A stretch of 64,000 bases of DNA from CAIYQJ01 sp963717255 (lineage in GTDB: Bacteria > Chloroflexota > Limnocylindria > Limnocylindrales > CSP1-4), in assembly GCA_963717255.1 (NCBI GenBank), contig CAVQVT010000016.1:1-64000 (forward strand), written 5' to 3'. The translations under genes and the position numbers were made by a program. Shown one piece after another: positions 10,471 to 19,759 of this stretch. Within the stretch, counting starts at the first letter, position 1. Every line of letters starts with the position of its first letter. The notes below the pieces were generated by a model, which did not search any database, was not told the origin of the DNA, and saw nothing but the letters and a program-made list of their open reading frames with translations.

Positions 10471-12315
10471 ATGACGAACCTCGCGACGCCCTATCGCACG
10501 CACACCTGCGGCGCGCTGCGCGCCGCCGACGCAGGCACGACCGCACGCCTCGCCGGATGGGTCCACCGCCGCAGGGACATGGGCCACCTGATCTTCATCG
10601 ACCTGCGCGACCGCCACGGCATCACCCAGGTCGTCGTGGACGCCGACCTGGCGCCCGGGGCGCACGAGGTCGCGTCCCGGGTGCGGAGCGAGTACGTCCT
10701 CTCGGTGGACGGGGAGGTGGCGCCGCGCCTTCCGGGCACGGAGAACGCCCGGCTCGCCACGGGCGAGATCGAGATGCACGCGTCGGGCGTCACGGTGCTC
10801 GCGGAGGCGAAGACGCCCCCGTTCTACATCAACGACCCGGACGCCCCCGTGGACGAGGCGCTGCGCCTCACGTACCGGTACCTGGACATCCGCCGCCAGC
10901 CGATGACGGAGCGCCTGATGCTGCGCTCGGCCCTCGTCCGGGCGATCCGGGACGTCCACCACGAGCACGGCTTCGTCGAGATCGAGACGCCGAACCTGAT
11001 CAAGAGCACGCCGGAGGGCGCACGGGACTTCATCGTCCCGAGCCGTCTCCAGCCGGGGACCGTCTACGCGCTGCCACAGAGCCCCCAGCAGCTCAAGCAG
11101 CTGCTCATGGTGGCGGGCATCGACCGCTACTTCCAGATCGCGCGCTGCTTCCGCGACGAGGACCTCCGCGGCGACCGCCAGCCGGAGTTCACGCAGCTCG
11201 ACCTCGAGATGAGCTTCGTCACGGAGGAGACCGTGATGGAGTTCGTCGAGACGATGATCATCGAGGTCAGCCGGCGCGTCGTCCCCGACAGACCCATCCT
11301 CCACGTCCCGTTCCCGAAGCTCACGTACGAGGAGGCGCTCGAGCGCTTCGGCTCGGACAAGCCGGACCTCCGGTTCGGGCTGGAGCTGGTGGACCTCGCG
11401 TCCGCCATCGGCGCCCCGGCGCCCTCGGGCTTCCGCGTCTTCGACGACGTCCTCGCGGCCGGTGGGCGCGTCCGTGGCGTCAAGGCCCCCGGGATGGGCG
11501 CCATCAGCCGCCACCACATGGACGAGCTCGTCGAGATGGCGAAGCGCTGGGGCGCGAAGGGCCTGGCCCACGTCTCGGTGGGCGAGGACGGCGCGCTCCA
11601 CTCACCGATCGGGAAGTTCCTCGGCGAGGAGACGCTGCGGTCGGTCGCCGACGCTGCGAGGGCGGAGCGCGGCGACCTCGTCCTCATCGTCGCGGACACG
11701 TTCGAGACGACGGCCGAGGTCCTCGGGCGCCTCCGGCTGGAGATCGGCGCGCGCCTGGGCCTCGCCGATCCCCACGTGCTCGCGTACTGCTGGGTGCACC
11801 GGTTCCCGATGTACCAGTGGGACGCGGAGTTCACCCGGTGGGACGCCACGCACAACCCCTTCAGCGGCACCGTGCCCGAGGACCTGCACCTCCTCACGAC
11901 GGTCTCGGGCGATCTCTCCGTCCGCACCCCGGACGACCCCGCCGGACGGGCGCGCGCGCTGCAGTACGACGTCGCGCTCAACGGGTGGGAGCTCGGCGGC
12001 GGGTCCGTCCGGATCCACCGCCGCGAGGATCTCGAGCACAGCTTCCTCCTCCAGGGACAGAGCCTGGAGGGCATGTACGAGAAGTTCGGCGGGATGCTCG
12101 AGGCGTTCGACTACGGCGCGCCGCCGCACGGCGGCATCGCGCTCGGGGTCGATCGCTGGACCGCGCTCTTCACGGACCAGACGAACATCCGCGAGGTCAT
12201 GGCCTTTCCGAAGACGCAGTCGGGCAGCGACCTGATGCTCGGCGCCCCCTCGGAGCCGGACCCCGGACAATGGGGCGAGCTGGGGCTGCGCTTCGTCGGC
12301 CTGACGCGCGACTGA
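10471..12315 (+). CDS. aspS: aspartyl-tRNA synthetase, bacterial type
   Basis: Class IIb synthetase of 614 residues. Seen: an N-terminal OB-fold with GWVHRRRDMGHLIFIDLRD, motif 1 region RYLDIRRQPM, FVEIETPNLIKSTPEGARDF, LPQSPQQLKQLLMV, motif 2 FRDEDLRGDRQPEFTQLD, the bacterial GAD insertion domain (about 290-420) and motif 3 GGIALGVDRW. The residue after RRRD, which in other bacteria helps separate Asp-only from Asp/Asn enzymes (Leu versus His as I recall), is Met here, so discrimination is unclear from sequence. It starts directly behind a -10 box. Confidence 0.95.
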   Translation: MTNLATPYRTHTCGALRAADAGTTARLAGWVHRRRDMGHLIFIDLRDRHGITQVVVDADLAPGAHEVASRVRSEYVLSVDGEVAPRLPGTENARLATGEIEMHASGVTVLAEAKTPPFYINDPDAPVDEALRLTYRYLDIRRQPMTERLMLRSALVRAIRDVHHEHGFVEIETPNLIKSTPEGARDFIVPSRLQPGTVYALPQSPQQLKQLLMVAGIDRYFQIARCFRDEDLRGDRQPEFTQLDLEMSFVTEETVMEFVETMIIEVSRRVVPDRPILHVPFPKLTYEEALERFGSDKPDLRFGLELVDLASAIGAPAPSGFRVFDDVLAAGGRVRGVKAPGMGAISRHHMDELVEMAKRWGAKGLAHVSVGEDGALHSPIGKFLGEETLRSVADAARAERGDLVLIVADTFETTAEVLGRLRLEIGARLGLADPHVLAYCWVHRFPMYQWDAEFTRWDATHNPFSGTVPEDLHLLTTVSGDLSVRTPDDPAGRARALQYDVALNGWELGGGSVRIHRREDLEHSFLLQGQSLEGMYEKFGGMLEAFDYGAPPHGGIALGVDRWTALFTDQTNIREVMAFPKTQSGSDLMLGAPSEPDPGQWGELGLRFVGLTRD

Positions 12316-12324
12316 CGCCGGGGC

Positions 12325-13329
12325 GTGAACGGCGCGGGCGGAGGGGCGGAGGCCGGCGGCGCGGCGCCCGCGCAGCCGGTCGACGCCGGCACCCTGTACC
12401 CGGCCCTCGCGTCGCGACCGCGGGCGTCCGCGGTCGTCGGGGCCACGTTCATCGCCTTCTCGGGGATCTTCTTCCGCTTCTCGGGCACGACCCCGAGCAC
12501 GGCGACCGTCTTCCGGACAGGGTTCGCGCTCCCGTTCCTCTGGTTCCTGCGGCGCTACGAGGAGGGGCGAGTCGGCCCTCGGACGCGCCGCGCCCGGACG
12601 CTGGCCGCCGCGGCGGGCTTCTTCTTCGCGCTCGACCTCCTGCTGTGGATGCATGCGGTGGTCGAGGTCGGCGCCGGGCTGGCGACGGTCCTCGCGAACA
12701 TGCAGGTCGTCATCGTGGCGACCGCCGGCTGGCTTCTCCTCGGCGAGCGGCCGTCGGGCCGGCTCCTGCTGGCGATCCCGGTCGTCATCGCCGGGGCGGC
12801 GTGCATCTCGGGCGCCTTCGAGGGCGACGCCTACGGCGCGAACCCCGCCCTCGGCGTGGTCTTCGGCCTCGGCGCGGCGACCGCGTACTCCGCGTACCTG
12901 CTCCTGATCCGCCGCGGGAGTGGCGGCGGGCGCGTCTTCGGACCGCTGTTCGACGCGTCGGCCGTCTGCGCCGTGACCGGCCTTGCGCTCGGGATCGTCC
13001 TCGGGGAGCTCGACCCCACGCCCGGCCCCGTCGCGCTGTGGTGGCTCCTCGTCGTCGCGCTCACGTCGCAGGTGGCCGGCTACGGGCTCATCAACGTCTC
13101 GCTGCCGCGCCTGCCGGCCGCGTTGACGTCCCTGCTGCTCCTCGTCCAGCCGATCGTCACCGTGGTGGCCGCCGCCCTGATCCTCGCGGAGGCGCCGTCA
13201 GCGCTCCAGCTCGCGGGCTGCGTTCTCATCCTCGGGGGCCTGCTCGTCGCGACCGCACCGATCGGGAGGGTCCGGTCCGCGGTGGCCGGTCGCTCCCGCG
13301 AGACCGCGCCGTCGATCGGCGGCGAATAG
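12325..13329 (+). CDS. EamA/DMT-superfamily permease
   Basis: A 334-residue membrane protein with about ten hydrophobic segments in two EamA-like halves: VVGATFIAFSGIFFRFSG opens the first, and NPALGVVFGLGAATAYSAYL opens the second. The typical end-of-repeat elements FLWFLRR and GCVLILGGLLVA are visible. The family carries metabolites or drugs; the substrate cannot be inferred. GTG 12325 lies 9 bases after aspS, so it may be co-transcribed with it. The gene converges on the minus-strand gene that ends 6 bases further on. Confidence 0.8.
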   Translation: MNGAGGGAEAGGAAPAQPVDAGTLYPALASRPRASAVVGATFIAFSGIFFRFSGTTPSTATVFRTGFALPFLWFLRRYEEGRVGPRTRRARTLAAAAGFFFALDLLLWMHAVVEVGAGLATVLANMQVVIVATAGWLLLGERPSGRLLLAIPVVIAGAACISGAFEGDAYGANPALGVVFGLGAATAYSAYLLLIRRGSGGGRVFGPLFDASAVCAVTGLALGIVLGELDPTPGPVALWWLLVVALTSQVAGYGLINVSLPRLPAALTSLLLLVQPIVTVVAAALILAEAPSALQLAGCVLILGGLLVATAPIGRVRSAVAGRSRETAPSIGGE

Positions 13330-13335
13330 GGCCCG

Positions 13336-13998
13336 TCAGCCGCCCGGCGCCTGGTCCGGGGGACCGGCGGCCGCTGCGCCCCACTCGTGGTGGTGGCCGC
13401 TCGCGGGCTCCGGCGGGCCCTCGTAGGACGGGAGGTCCGCGCGCGCCGTCTCCGCGTCGAGGGTGCAGCCCGGATCGCCGAGATCGAGCACGACCATGCG
13501 GCAGCCCGCGGCCGTCATCGCCCCGAGGACGTCCGGCGGCATGAGATCGGAAGGGACGGCCCGAAGGGCCGGGAGAAGGTCCGAGGGGATCAACGTCGGC
13601 CACCCTGGCTCGCCGCGCCAGGCCGGGCGCATGATCGCCTGGCGGTCCACCCCGTGTGCCTCGATGAGCGAGGTGAGCGTCTCGGCGTCCACCCAGCACA
13701 GGCGGGCCGGCCACACGAGGGCCGCGTCGGTCTCGTGGATCGCGTCGATCGCGGCCCCGAACCCGTGTGCGATCTGGCCGGCCGACCCGCCTGCCGCCTC
13801 GGCGGGCGGCACGAGGCGCGCCTCCGATCCCGCCAGCGCGCGGCCCACGGCGCCGTCGGGATCGGCCGCCACGACGACGATCGGCAGCGCGCCGCCGGCC
13901 CACGCCGCGTCCGCCATCCGTCGGACCCGTGGCGTCCCGTCGGCGAGCGCGACGGCACCCTCGGCCGTCGCCGAGAGGATGATGGCGGCGACGGTCAC
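13336..13998 (-). CDS. MobA-like nucleotidyltransferase-fold protein, probably degenerate
   Basis: A 220-residue protein with the general shape of MobA/NTP-transferase proteins: an N-terminal beta strand AAIILSA, a central VWPARLCWVDAETLTSLIEAH (the usual V..D.P.....ti..L), and a late LDLGDPGCTLDAETARADL like the family's GllLDIDTPEDL. The nucleotide-binding loop LAAGxGxRxG...K is absent: the equivalent region reads LSATAEGAVALADG. It may therefore bind without catalysing. GTG 13998 has GGAGG 7 bases upstream and TAGACT further upstream. It is flanked by convergent EamA and divergent typA. Confidence 0.55.
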   Translation of the reverse strand: MTVAAIILSATAEGAVALADGTPRVRRMADAAWAGGALPIVVVAADPDGAVGRALAGSEARLVPPAEAAGGSAGQIAHGFGAAIDAIHETDAALVWPARLCWVDAETLTSLIEAHGVDRQAIMRPAWRGEPGWPTLIPSDLLPALRAVPSDLMPPDVLGAMTAAGCRMVVLDLGDPGCTLDAETARADLPSYEGPPEPASGHHHEWGAAAAGPPDQAPGG

Positions 13999-14005
13999 GT
14001 GCGAT

Positions 14006-14028
14006 CCTCCATCGTGCTGCGCAGTCTA
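14006..14028 (-). promoter_or_regulatory. -10 box and Shine-Dalgarno of the MobA-like gene
   Basis: Read on the minus strand, TAGACT (14028-14023) is followed by a leader of about 18 bases containing GGAGG (14010-14006), 7 bases before GTG 13998. This is a conventional leadered start, in contrast to the leaderless ones in this window. Confidence 0.45.
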
Positions 14029-14125
14029 CCCGCCGGCCCGAGAGCGGCGCCGCGTCCGGCGCGAGGTCGCCGCGGCGCCCGCCGCGGGGGGCCTGCCGCC
14101 AGCCTGTGAGAAGATGCGGGAGCCC

Positions 14126-16039
14126 ATGACGCACACCGCCCCGCACGCCTCCGCGCCCTCCGCCGTCCGAGACGACGTCCGCGACATCGCGATCGTCGCC
14201 CACGTTGACCACGGCAAGACCACACTCGTCGACGCCCTGCTCCGGCAGAGCGGCGCGTTCCGGGCGAACCAGGAGGTCGCCGAGCGTGTGCTCGATTCGA
14301 TGGATCTCGAGCGCGAGAAGGGCATCACGATCCTCGCGAAGCACATGGCCGTGGAGCACGGCGGCGTCCACTTCAACATCGTGGACACCCCCGGTCATGC
14401 GGACTTCGGCGGTGAGGTGGAGCGGTCCCTGCTGCTCGTGGACGCGATCCTCCTCCTCGTGGACGCGGCCGAGGGCCCGCTCCCGCAGACCCGCTACGTC
14501 CTGCGCAAGGCGCTGGACCGACGGCTGCCGGTCATCCTCGTCATCAACAAGATCGACCGCCACGACGCACGCCCGGCCGAGGTCGTGGACGCGGTCTACG
14601 AGCTCTTCCTGGACCTGGGCGCGGACGCGTCGCAGATCGAGTTCCCGATCGTCTACACCAACGCGAAGGCGGGGACGGCGACGCTCGATCCGGGCATGCC
14701 GGGGACGGACCTCGGCCCGCTCTTCGACCTGATGATCCGGGTCACGCCGGCGCCCGTCCACCAGCCCGGTCACCCGCTGCAGCTGCTCGTCACCAACCTG
14801 TCCGCCAACGAGTACGTGGGCCGGATGGCCGTGGGCAGGGTCCGCAACGGGACGCTGCGGATGGGCCAGCGGATCGTCATCGTCCGGTCGGACGAGGAGA
14901 GTGTCGACGGCGCCGTGGAGCCCGGCCGGACCGTCACCCTCGTGGGAACGGTCACGGCGCTCACGACCGCGAAGGGGATCGAGCGCGTGGATGTCGTCGA
15001 GGAGGCCCGGCCGGGCGACATCGTCGCGGTGGCCGGCATCGCGGACGTGACGATCGGCGACACGTTGACCGACGCGACGGACCCGCGCCCACTGCCTCGG
15101 CTGGAGGTGGACGCGCCCACGCTCTCCATGACGTTCGCGGCGAACTCCTCGCCGCTCTCCGGCCGCGACGGACGCTACGTCACCGGTCGCCACCTCCGGC
15201 AGCGGCTCGAGCGCGAGGTGCTCGGCAACGTGTCGATCGAGGTCGTCCAGGCCGAGGCGTCCGAGACGTTCGAGGTGCGGGGGCGCGGCGAGCTCCAGCT
15301 GGCGGTCCTCATCGAGCAGATGCGGCGCGAGGGCTTCGAGCTCCAGGTCTCACGGCCGGAGGTCCTCCTCCGGACGGTCGACGGGGAGATCCGCGAGCCG
15401 TACGAGCGCGTGACCGTGGACATCCCTCCCGAGTTCATCGGGCCGGTCCAGACCGCCCTGGCCGACCGGAAGGCGGGGCTGGAGCTCATGACGACCGACG
15501 CGGACGGCCGCGTGCGGATGGAGTACGTCCTGCCCGTCCGCGGGCTCATCGGGTTCCGTGGCCAGCTGCTCACGCTCACCCGCGGGACGGCGCTCCTGCA
15601 CCAGATCGGCGAGGGATATGGCCCGTGGGCCGGCGACGTGACCCACCGGATGACCGGTGTCCTGGTGGCCGACCGGGCCGGGACCTCCACCGGGTACGCG
15701 CTCTTCAACCTCCAGGAGCGGGGTTCGATGCTCATCGACGCGGGCGTCGAGGTGTACGAGGGGATGATCGTCGGCGAGAACAGCCGACCAGGCGACATGG
15801 ACGTGAACGTCACCCGCGAGAAGAAGCTGACGAACATGCGGACCCACGCGCACGACGAGGCGCTCCGGCTCGTCCCGCCGCGCGACGTGACGCTGGAGGC
15901 CGCGATCGAGCTGATCGGGGGCGACGAGCTCGTGGAGGTCACCCCGCACAGCCTGCGGATGCGGAAGCGCCTTCTCTCGCAGCACGACCGTCGGCGCGAG
16001 GCCGGCAGGCTCGCGGAGGTCCGCGCGGCCGGACGCTGA
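14126..16039 (+). CDS. typA: ribosome-associated GTPase TypA/BipA
   Basis: Translational GTPase of 637 residues acting on the ribosome in stress adaptation and 50S assembly. G-domain motifs are intact: G1 AHVDHGKTT, the switch I region ERVLDSMDLEREKGITI, G3 DTPGHADFGGEVER and G4 NKIDRHDARP. Domains II and III, an EF-G V-like region, and the TypA-specific C-terminal domain with TNMRTHAHDEALRLVPPR and TPHSLRMRKR follow. I chose ATG 14126 (GGGAG five bases upstream); ATG 14114 in the same frame is also possible and would add four residues. Confidence 0.95.
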   Translation: MTHTAPHASAPSAVRDDVRDIAIVAHVDHGKTTLVDALLRQSGAFRANQEVAERVLDSMDLEREKGITILAKHMAVEHGGVHFNIVDTPGHADFGGEVERSLLLVDAILLLVDAAEGPLPQTRYVLRKALDRRLPVILVINKIDRHDARPAEVVDAVYELFLDLGADASQIEFPIVYTNAKAGTATLDPGMPGTDLGPLFDLMIRVTPAPVHQPGHPLQLLVTNLSANEYVGRMAVGRVRNGTLRMGQRIVIVRSDEESVDGAVEPGRTVTLVGTVTALTTAKGIERVDVVEEARPGDIVAVAGIADVTIGDTLTDATDPRPLPRLEVDAPTLSMTFAANSSPLSGRDGRYVTGRHLRQRLEREVLGNVSIEVVQAEASETFEVRGRGELQLAVLIEQMRREGFELQVSRPEVLLRTVDGEIREPYERVTVDIPPEFIGPVQTALADRKAGLELMTTDADGRVRMEYVLPVRGLIGFRGQLLTLTRGTALLHQIGEGYGPWAGDVTHRMTGVLVADRAGTSTGYALFNLQERGSMLIDAGVEVYEGMIVGENSRPGDMDVNVTREKKLTNMRTHAHDEALRLVPPRDVTLEAAIELIGGDELVEVTPHSLRMRKRLLSQHDRRREAGRLAEVRAAGR

Positions 16040-16134
16040 GCCGCGCCTCACCGGCGCCTTACGGAGCGCCGTCGGTCCTCGCACACTCGGTGGGGAGGAT
16101 CGCGATGCTCACCAGTATCCGGCAGGGAGAGGCG

Positions 16135-17067
16135 ATGAGGCTCCGGCGACGGTACCCCGGCCCGCACGGTCGCGACGCGCGGCCGGCGATCGCCGCGGCG
16201 GTCCTGCCGGCCGCGGCGATCGCCACGGCGATCACGCTGGCGGTGCTCGCCCCCGTCGTGGCCCCCGCCGTTGCCCACGCGGGGACGTCCATGACCGCGT
16301 CGCTCGTCTCCGACGGCCTGGTCCGCACCTATCGGGTCCACGTCCCGCCCGCCCCCTTGATGGGGCCCGGGCGGCCGCTCGTCGTGGTCCTCCACGGCCG
16401 TGGCGGCAGCGGAGCGCAGGCGGAGCGTGCGTACGGGTTCGACGCGCTCGCGGACCGCGAAGGGTTCGTCGTGGCCTACCCCGACGGGGTGGAGCGTGGC
16501 TGGAACGACGCCGACCTCGATCGGCACGCGGACGTCGATGACGTCGCCTTCCTGACCCGGCTCGTGGACGACCTCTCGACGCGCTACGCCGTCGAACCGC
16601 ACCGCGTGTACGTCGCGGGGATGTCCAACGGCGGCTTCATGGCCGAGCGGCTCGCATGCGAGATGCCGGACCGGATCGCCGCCGTCGGCGTGGTGGCCGC
16701 GAGCCGGAGGGCCGCCTGTCCCGGAGCACGGCCCGTGTCGGTGATGCACGTGCACGGCCTGCGCGATCGGCTGGTCCGGTACGCGGGAGCGTCCGGCGGC
16801 GCCATCGGCGCGTACCCGTCGCTGCCCTCGCTGGCTTCCGGATGGCGACACGTCGACGGGTGTCGGCCTCTCCCCGTAGTGCGGACCGCCGGCGTCGTCC
16901 GGCGTGCGGAGGCGCGCGGCTGTGCCCTCGGCACGGACGTGGTGCTCGTCACCATCGCGACGGCCGGTCACGAGTGGCCGGGCGGGCGACGGGCGGCGAC
17001 GCCGGCCGCGACCTTCGATGCGACGGCCGAGCTGTGGGCCTTCTTCGAGGAGCATCCCCGGCCCTGA
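16135..17067 (+). CDS. secreted PHB-depolymerase/feruloyl-esterase-like hydrolase
   Basis: Alpha/beta hydrolase of about 310 residues. An Arg-rich start then AIAAAVLPAAAIATAITLAVLAP and a hydrophobic run ending AVAHA form a signal peptide, so the enzyme is exported. Catalytic elements: oxyanion region VVVLHGRGGSG, YPDGVERGWND, nucleophile elbow GMSNGGFMAERLAC, HVHGLRDRLVRY (acid region) and ATAGHEWPGGRR (catalytic His). This pattern is the Esterase_phb/LpqC family, whose substrates range from polyesters to feruloyl polysaccharides; the substrate here is unknown. ATG 16135 has GGGAGAGG upstream; ATG 16105, also behind a GGGGAGG, would add ten residues. Confidence 0.75.
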   Translation: MRLRRRYPGPHGRDARPAIAAAVLPAAAIATAITLAVLAPVVAPAVAHAGTSMTASLVSDGLVRTYRVHVPPAPLMGPGRPLVVVLHGRGGSGAQAERAYGFDALADREGFVVAYPDGVERGWNDADLDRHADVDDVAFLTRLVDDLSTRYAVEPHRVYVAGMSNGGFMAERLACEMPDRIAAVGVVAASRRAACPGARPVSVMHVHGLRDRLVRYAGASGGAIGAYPSLPSLASGWRHVDGCRPLPVVRTAGVVRRAEARGCALGTDVVLVTIATAGHEWPGGRRAATPAATFDATAELWAFFEEHPRP

Positions 17068-17091
17068 TCCGCGATCCGGCCGGGCATGCCG

Positions 17092-17097
17092 TACGAT
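17092..17097 (+). promoter_or_regulatory. -10 box placing a leaderless start at the cysteine desulfurase gene
   Basis: TACGAT followed by 7 bases (cccggcg) and ATG 17105; no Shine-Dalgarno sequence is seen. Confidence 0.5.
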
Positions 17098-17104
17098 CCC
17101 GGCG

Positions 17105-18274
17105 ATGCCCGAGCCGACCGTCTACCTCGACCACGCCGCCACCGCCCCGCTCCGCCCGGAGGTCGTGGACGCGATGCTTCCCGTCATGCGGGAAGGGTGG
17201 GGGAACCCGTCGTCCGCCCACGCCGCCGGGCGGGCCGCGCGCGACCTGCTCGACGCCGCCCGCGAACGGATCGCCCGCGCCCTCGGCGCGGCGCCGCGCG
17301 AGATCGTCCTGACGTCGGGCGGGACGGAGTCGATCAACCTCGCCGTCAAGGGGGCGGCGTGGGCCGGCTCCGCGCGGGGTCACCGGATCGTCGTCTCGGC
17401 CGTGGAGCACCACGCGGTGGAGAACGCGGCGCGCCACCTGGAGCGGCACGGGTTCGAGGTCGCCGTGGTGCCCGTCGACCGCTACGGCCGCGTGGACCCG
17501 GACGAGGTCGACGCCGCGATCACCGACCGGACGGCGGTCGTCAGCGTCATGACCGCGAACAACGAGGTCGGGACCATCCAGCCCGTCCGGGAGATCGCCG
17601 AGTCGGTCCACCGGCATCGCGGGGTGCTCTTCCACACGGACGCCGTGCAGGCGGCGCCCTGGCTGTCGCTCGACGTCGACGGACTCGGCGTGGACCTCCT
17701 CTCGATCGCCGGTCACAAGCTCGGTGGGCCGAAGGGCGTCGGCGCGCTGTACGTGCGGCGCGGCTCGAACATCGTCGCCCAGCAGCACGGGGGAGGCCAG
17801 GAGCGGTACCGCCGGGCGGGCACGGAGGACGTCGCGTACGCGGTCGGCCTCGCGACCGCCCTCGACCTCGCGGTCGCCGAGCGGCCGGACGCGGTCCCGC
17901 GCGTCGCCGCCCTCCGCGACCGCCTGGCCGCGACGGTGCTCGCCGACGGCGTGAGGCTGACCGGCCACCCCACCGAACGGCTGCCGAACAACCTGAGCAT
18001 CGTCGTCGACGGGGCCGAGGGCGGCGCCATCACCACGATCCTCGACCTCGAGGGGCTCGCGTGCTCCACCGGTTCCGCATGCGCGACCGGCTCGGCGGAG
18101 GTGAGCCACGTCCTCACGGCCATGGGCTACCCGGAGGAGGAGGCTCGGGGGGCCGTGCGTCTGTCGTTCGGGCGTTCCACGACGGAGGCCGAGGTGCGAC
18201 GGGCGGCAGGCCTCGTGCCGGCGGCGATCCGGCGCGCCCGCGAGGCGTCGGCCGACACGGTCGGGGAGCCGTGA
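17105..18274 (+). CDS. iscS: cysteine desulfurase (NifS/IscS-like)
   Basis: PLP enzyme of 389 residues releasing sulfur from cysteine as a persulfide. Seen: YLDHAATAPLRPEV, GNPSSAHAAGR, LTSGGTESINLAVKG, EHHAVENA, NNEVGTIQP, HTDAVQ, the PLP-lysine motif IAGHKLGGPKGVGALY and the persulfide-forming Cys in ACSTGSAC, followed by VRLSFGRSTT. The gene overlaps mnmA by GTGA, which suggests that it supplies sulfur for tRNA thiolation; a general role in Fe-S cluster assembly is also possible. Specific subtype (IscS versus NifS) is not certain. Confidence 0.92.
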   Translation: MPEPTVYLDHAATAPLRPEVVDAMLPVMREGWGNPSSAHAAGRAARDLLDAARERIARALGAAPREIVLTSGGTESINLAVKGAAWAGSARGHRIVVSAVEHHAVENAARHLERHGFEVAVVPVDRYGRVDPDEVDAAITDRTAVVSVMTANNEVGTIQPVREIAESVHRHRGVLFHTDAVQAAPWLSLDVDGLGVDLLSIAGHKLGGPKGVGALYVRRGSNIVAQQHGGGQERYRRAGTEDVAYAVGLATALDLAVAERPDAVPRVAALRDRLAATVLADGVRLTGHPTERLPNNLSIVVDGAEGGAITTILDLEGLACSTGSACATGSAEVSHVLTAMGYPEEEARGAVRLSFGRSTTEAEVRRAAGLVPAAIRRAREASADTVGEP

Positions 18275-19389
18275 GCCGCGTCCTCGTCGCCATGTCCGGG
18301 GGCGTCGACTCCTCGGTCGCCGCCGCGCTCCTGCACGACGCGGACGAGGAGGTCGTGGGCGTGTGGATGCGACTGCATGCGCTCGCGGACGCTCGCTCCG
18401 ACGAGCGCCCCGCCTGCTGCTCGCTCGACGCGGCGGACGACGCGCGGCGCGTCGCCGGCCAGCTGGGGATCCCGTTCTATGTCCTGGACCTCGAGCGCGA
18501 GTTCGACGCCGGGGTCATCGCGCGGTTCGTGGCCGCCTATCTCGGGGGCGAGACGCCGAGCCCGTGCATCGACTGCAACACGCACGTGAAGTTCGGGGCG
18601 CTGCTCGGTCGGGCACGGCAGGTCTACGGCGCGGACGCGGTGGCCACCGGCCATTACGCGCGGGTCGAGGCGGTCTCCGACGGCGAGGCCGCGGATGGGC
18701 GTCCGCCGCGGTTCGTCCTGCGCCGCGGCGCCGACCCGGCCAAGGACCAGAGCTACTTCCTCTACGGGCTCCGCCAGGACCAGCTGGCGCGGACACGGTT
18801 CCCCCTCGGCGGCCTCACGAAGCCAGAGGTGCGGGCGATCGCCGCGGCGCGCGGCCTCGCGACCGCGCGGGCGGCGGAGAGCCAGGAGCTCTGCTTCGCC
18901 CCCGGCGGCGACTACCGGGCGGCCCTCCGGCAGCGCGCCGGCGCCGCGGCCGCGCGGCCCGGGCCCGTGGTGGACGCCGACGGGCGTGTCATCGCGACCC
19001 ACGACGGGGTCTCCGGGTTCACCGTCGGCCAGCGAGGCGGCCTCGGGGTGGCGGTGGGCGAGCCGCGGTACGTGAGCCGGATCGAGCCGGAGACGGACAC
19101 GATCGTCCTGGGCCGCCGCGAGGACCTCGAGACACGCGCGATCGTCGTCGACGAGGTCACCTGGACCCGGGGCGAGCCGCCCGCGGAAGGCGTCCGCGTT
19201 CTGGCCCAGGTCCGCCATCGCGCGCGGCCGGTCCCGGCCACGGTCCGGCGGACCGGCGCATCGTCGGCCACCCGCGGCGGCTGGGTCGTCGAGACGGACG
19301 AGCCCGTCTGGGCGGCCTCCCCCGGCCAGGCGTGCGTGCTCTACGCCGGGGACGTCGTCCTCGGCGGCGGCCGCATCGCGCGGCCCTGA
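18271..19389 (+). CDS. mnmA: tRNA-specific 2-thiouridylase MnmA
   Basis: A 372-residue enzyme that thiolates U34 of Lys, Glu and Gln tRNAs. Seen: the ATP-pyrophosphatase loop VAMSGGVDSSVAAALL, CCSLDAADDARRVA, FYVLDLEREF, the first catalytic Cys in PCIDCNTHVKFG, TGHYARVE, DQSYFLYGLRQDQLART, the second catalytic Cys in SQELCFAPGGDYRAAL and HDGVSGFTVGQRGGLG. All active elements are intact. GTG 18271 overlaps the cysteine desulfurase stop by GTGA, so sulfur donor and acceptor are translationally coupled. Confidence 0.94.
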   Translation: MSRVLVAMSGGVDSSVAAALLHDADEEVVGVWMRLHALADARSDERPACCSLDAADDARRVAGQLGIPFYVLDLEREFDAGVIARFVAAYLGGETPSPCIDCNTHVKFGALLGRARQVYGADAVATGHYARVEAVSDGEAADGRPPRFVLRRGADPAKDQSYFLYGLRQDQLARTRFPLGGLTKPEVRAIAAARGLATARAAESQELCFAPGGDYRAALRQRAGAAAARPGPVVDADGRVIATHDGVSGFTVGQRGGLGVAVGEPRYVSRIEPETDTIVLGRREDLETRAIVVDEVTWTRGEPPAEGVRVLAQVRHRARPVPATVRRTGASSATRGGWVVETDEPVWAASPGQACVLYAGDVVLGGGRIARP

Positions 19390-19396
19390 GCCGGCC

Positions 19397-19690
19397 GTGC
19401 CGTCGATCGGGCCCGCGGTCGTCCTGTCCGTCCTCGTCGGGATCTTCGTCGTCTCGCTGTACCTCCTCCTGCGCGGCCGCACCCAGTCGCGCCTCCCGTT
19501 CGTCGTCGGCGCGTCCATCCTGGGGGCCTGGGCGGGCGATGCCGTCGGCGGGCTGGCCGAGGTCTCCGTTCTCTCGATCGGCGACTTCCACCTGCCCGCG
19601 GCCGTCCTCGGCGCGGTGGCCGGGCTCGCCATCATCGAGCTGTTGTCGGTCCTGGCTGCCCCGAAGCCGGAGGGGCCGGCGGCCCCGTGA
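19397..19690 (+). CDS. small three-helix membrane protein
   Basis: A 97-residue protein made of three hydrophobic stretches (about residues 6-26, 33-53 and 64-88) with RGRTQSR between the first two. The Gly-rich second and third helices with a GDFHLPAAVLGAVAG element recall GlsB/transglycosylase-associated small membrane proteins, but the similarity is weak. GTG 19397 is 7 bases after mnmA and probably in the same transcript. No function can be assigned. Confidence 0.55.
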   Translation: MPSIGPAVVLSVLVGIFVVSLYLLLRGRTQSRLPFVVGASILGAWAGDAVGGLAEVSVLSIGDFHLPAAVLGAVAGLAIIELLSVLAAPKPEGPAAP

Positions 19691-19746
19691 GCCTGCGCCG
19701 TGACCGGTGCGGGCGCGCGCCGGACCGCGACCGCACGACCGTTCGG

Positions 19747-19752
19747 TAACAT
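19747..19752 (+). promoter_or_regulatory. -10 box placing a leaderless start at alaS
   Basis: TAACAT followed by 7 bases (ggtcggg) and ATG 19760. The same spacing is seen at hisS, aspS and other genes in this window and favours 19760 over the in-frame ATG 19751. Confidence 0.45.
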
Positions 19753-19759
19753 GGTCGGG

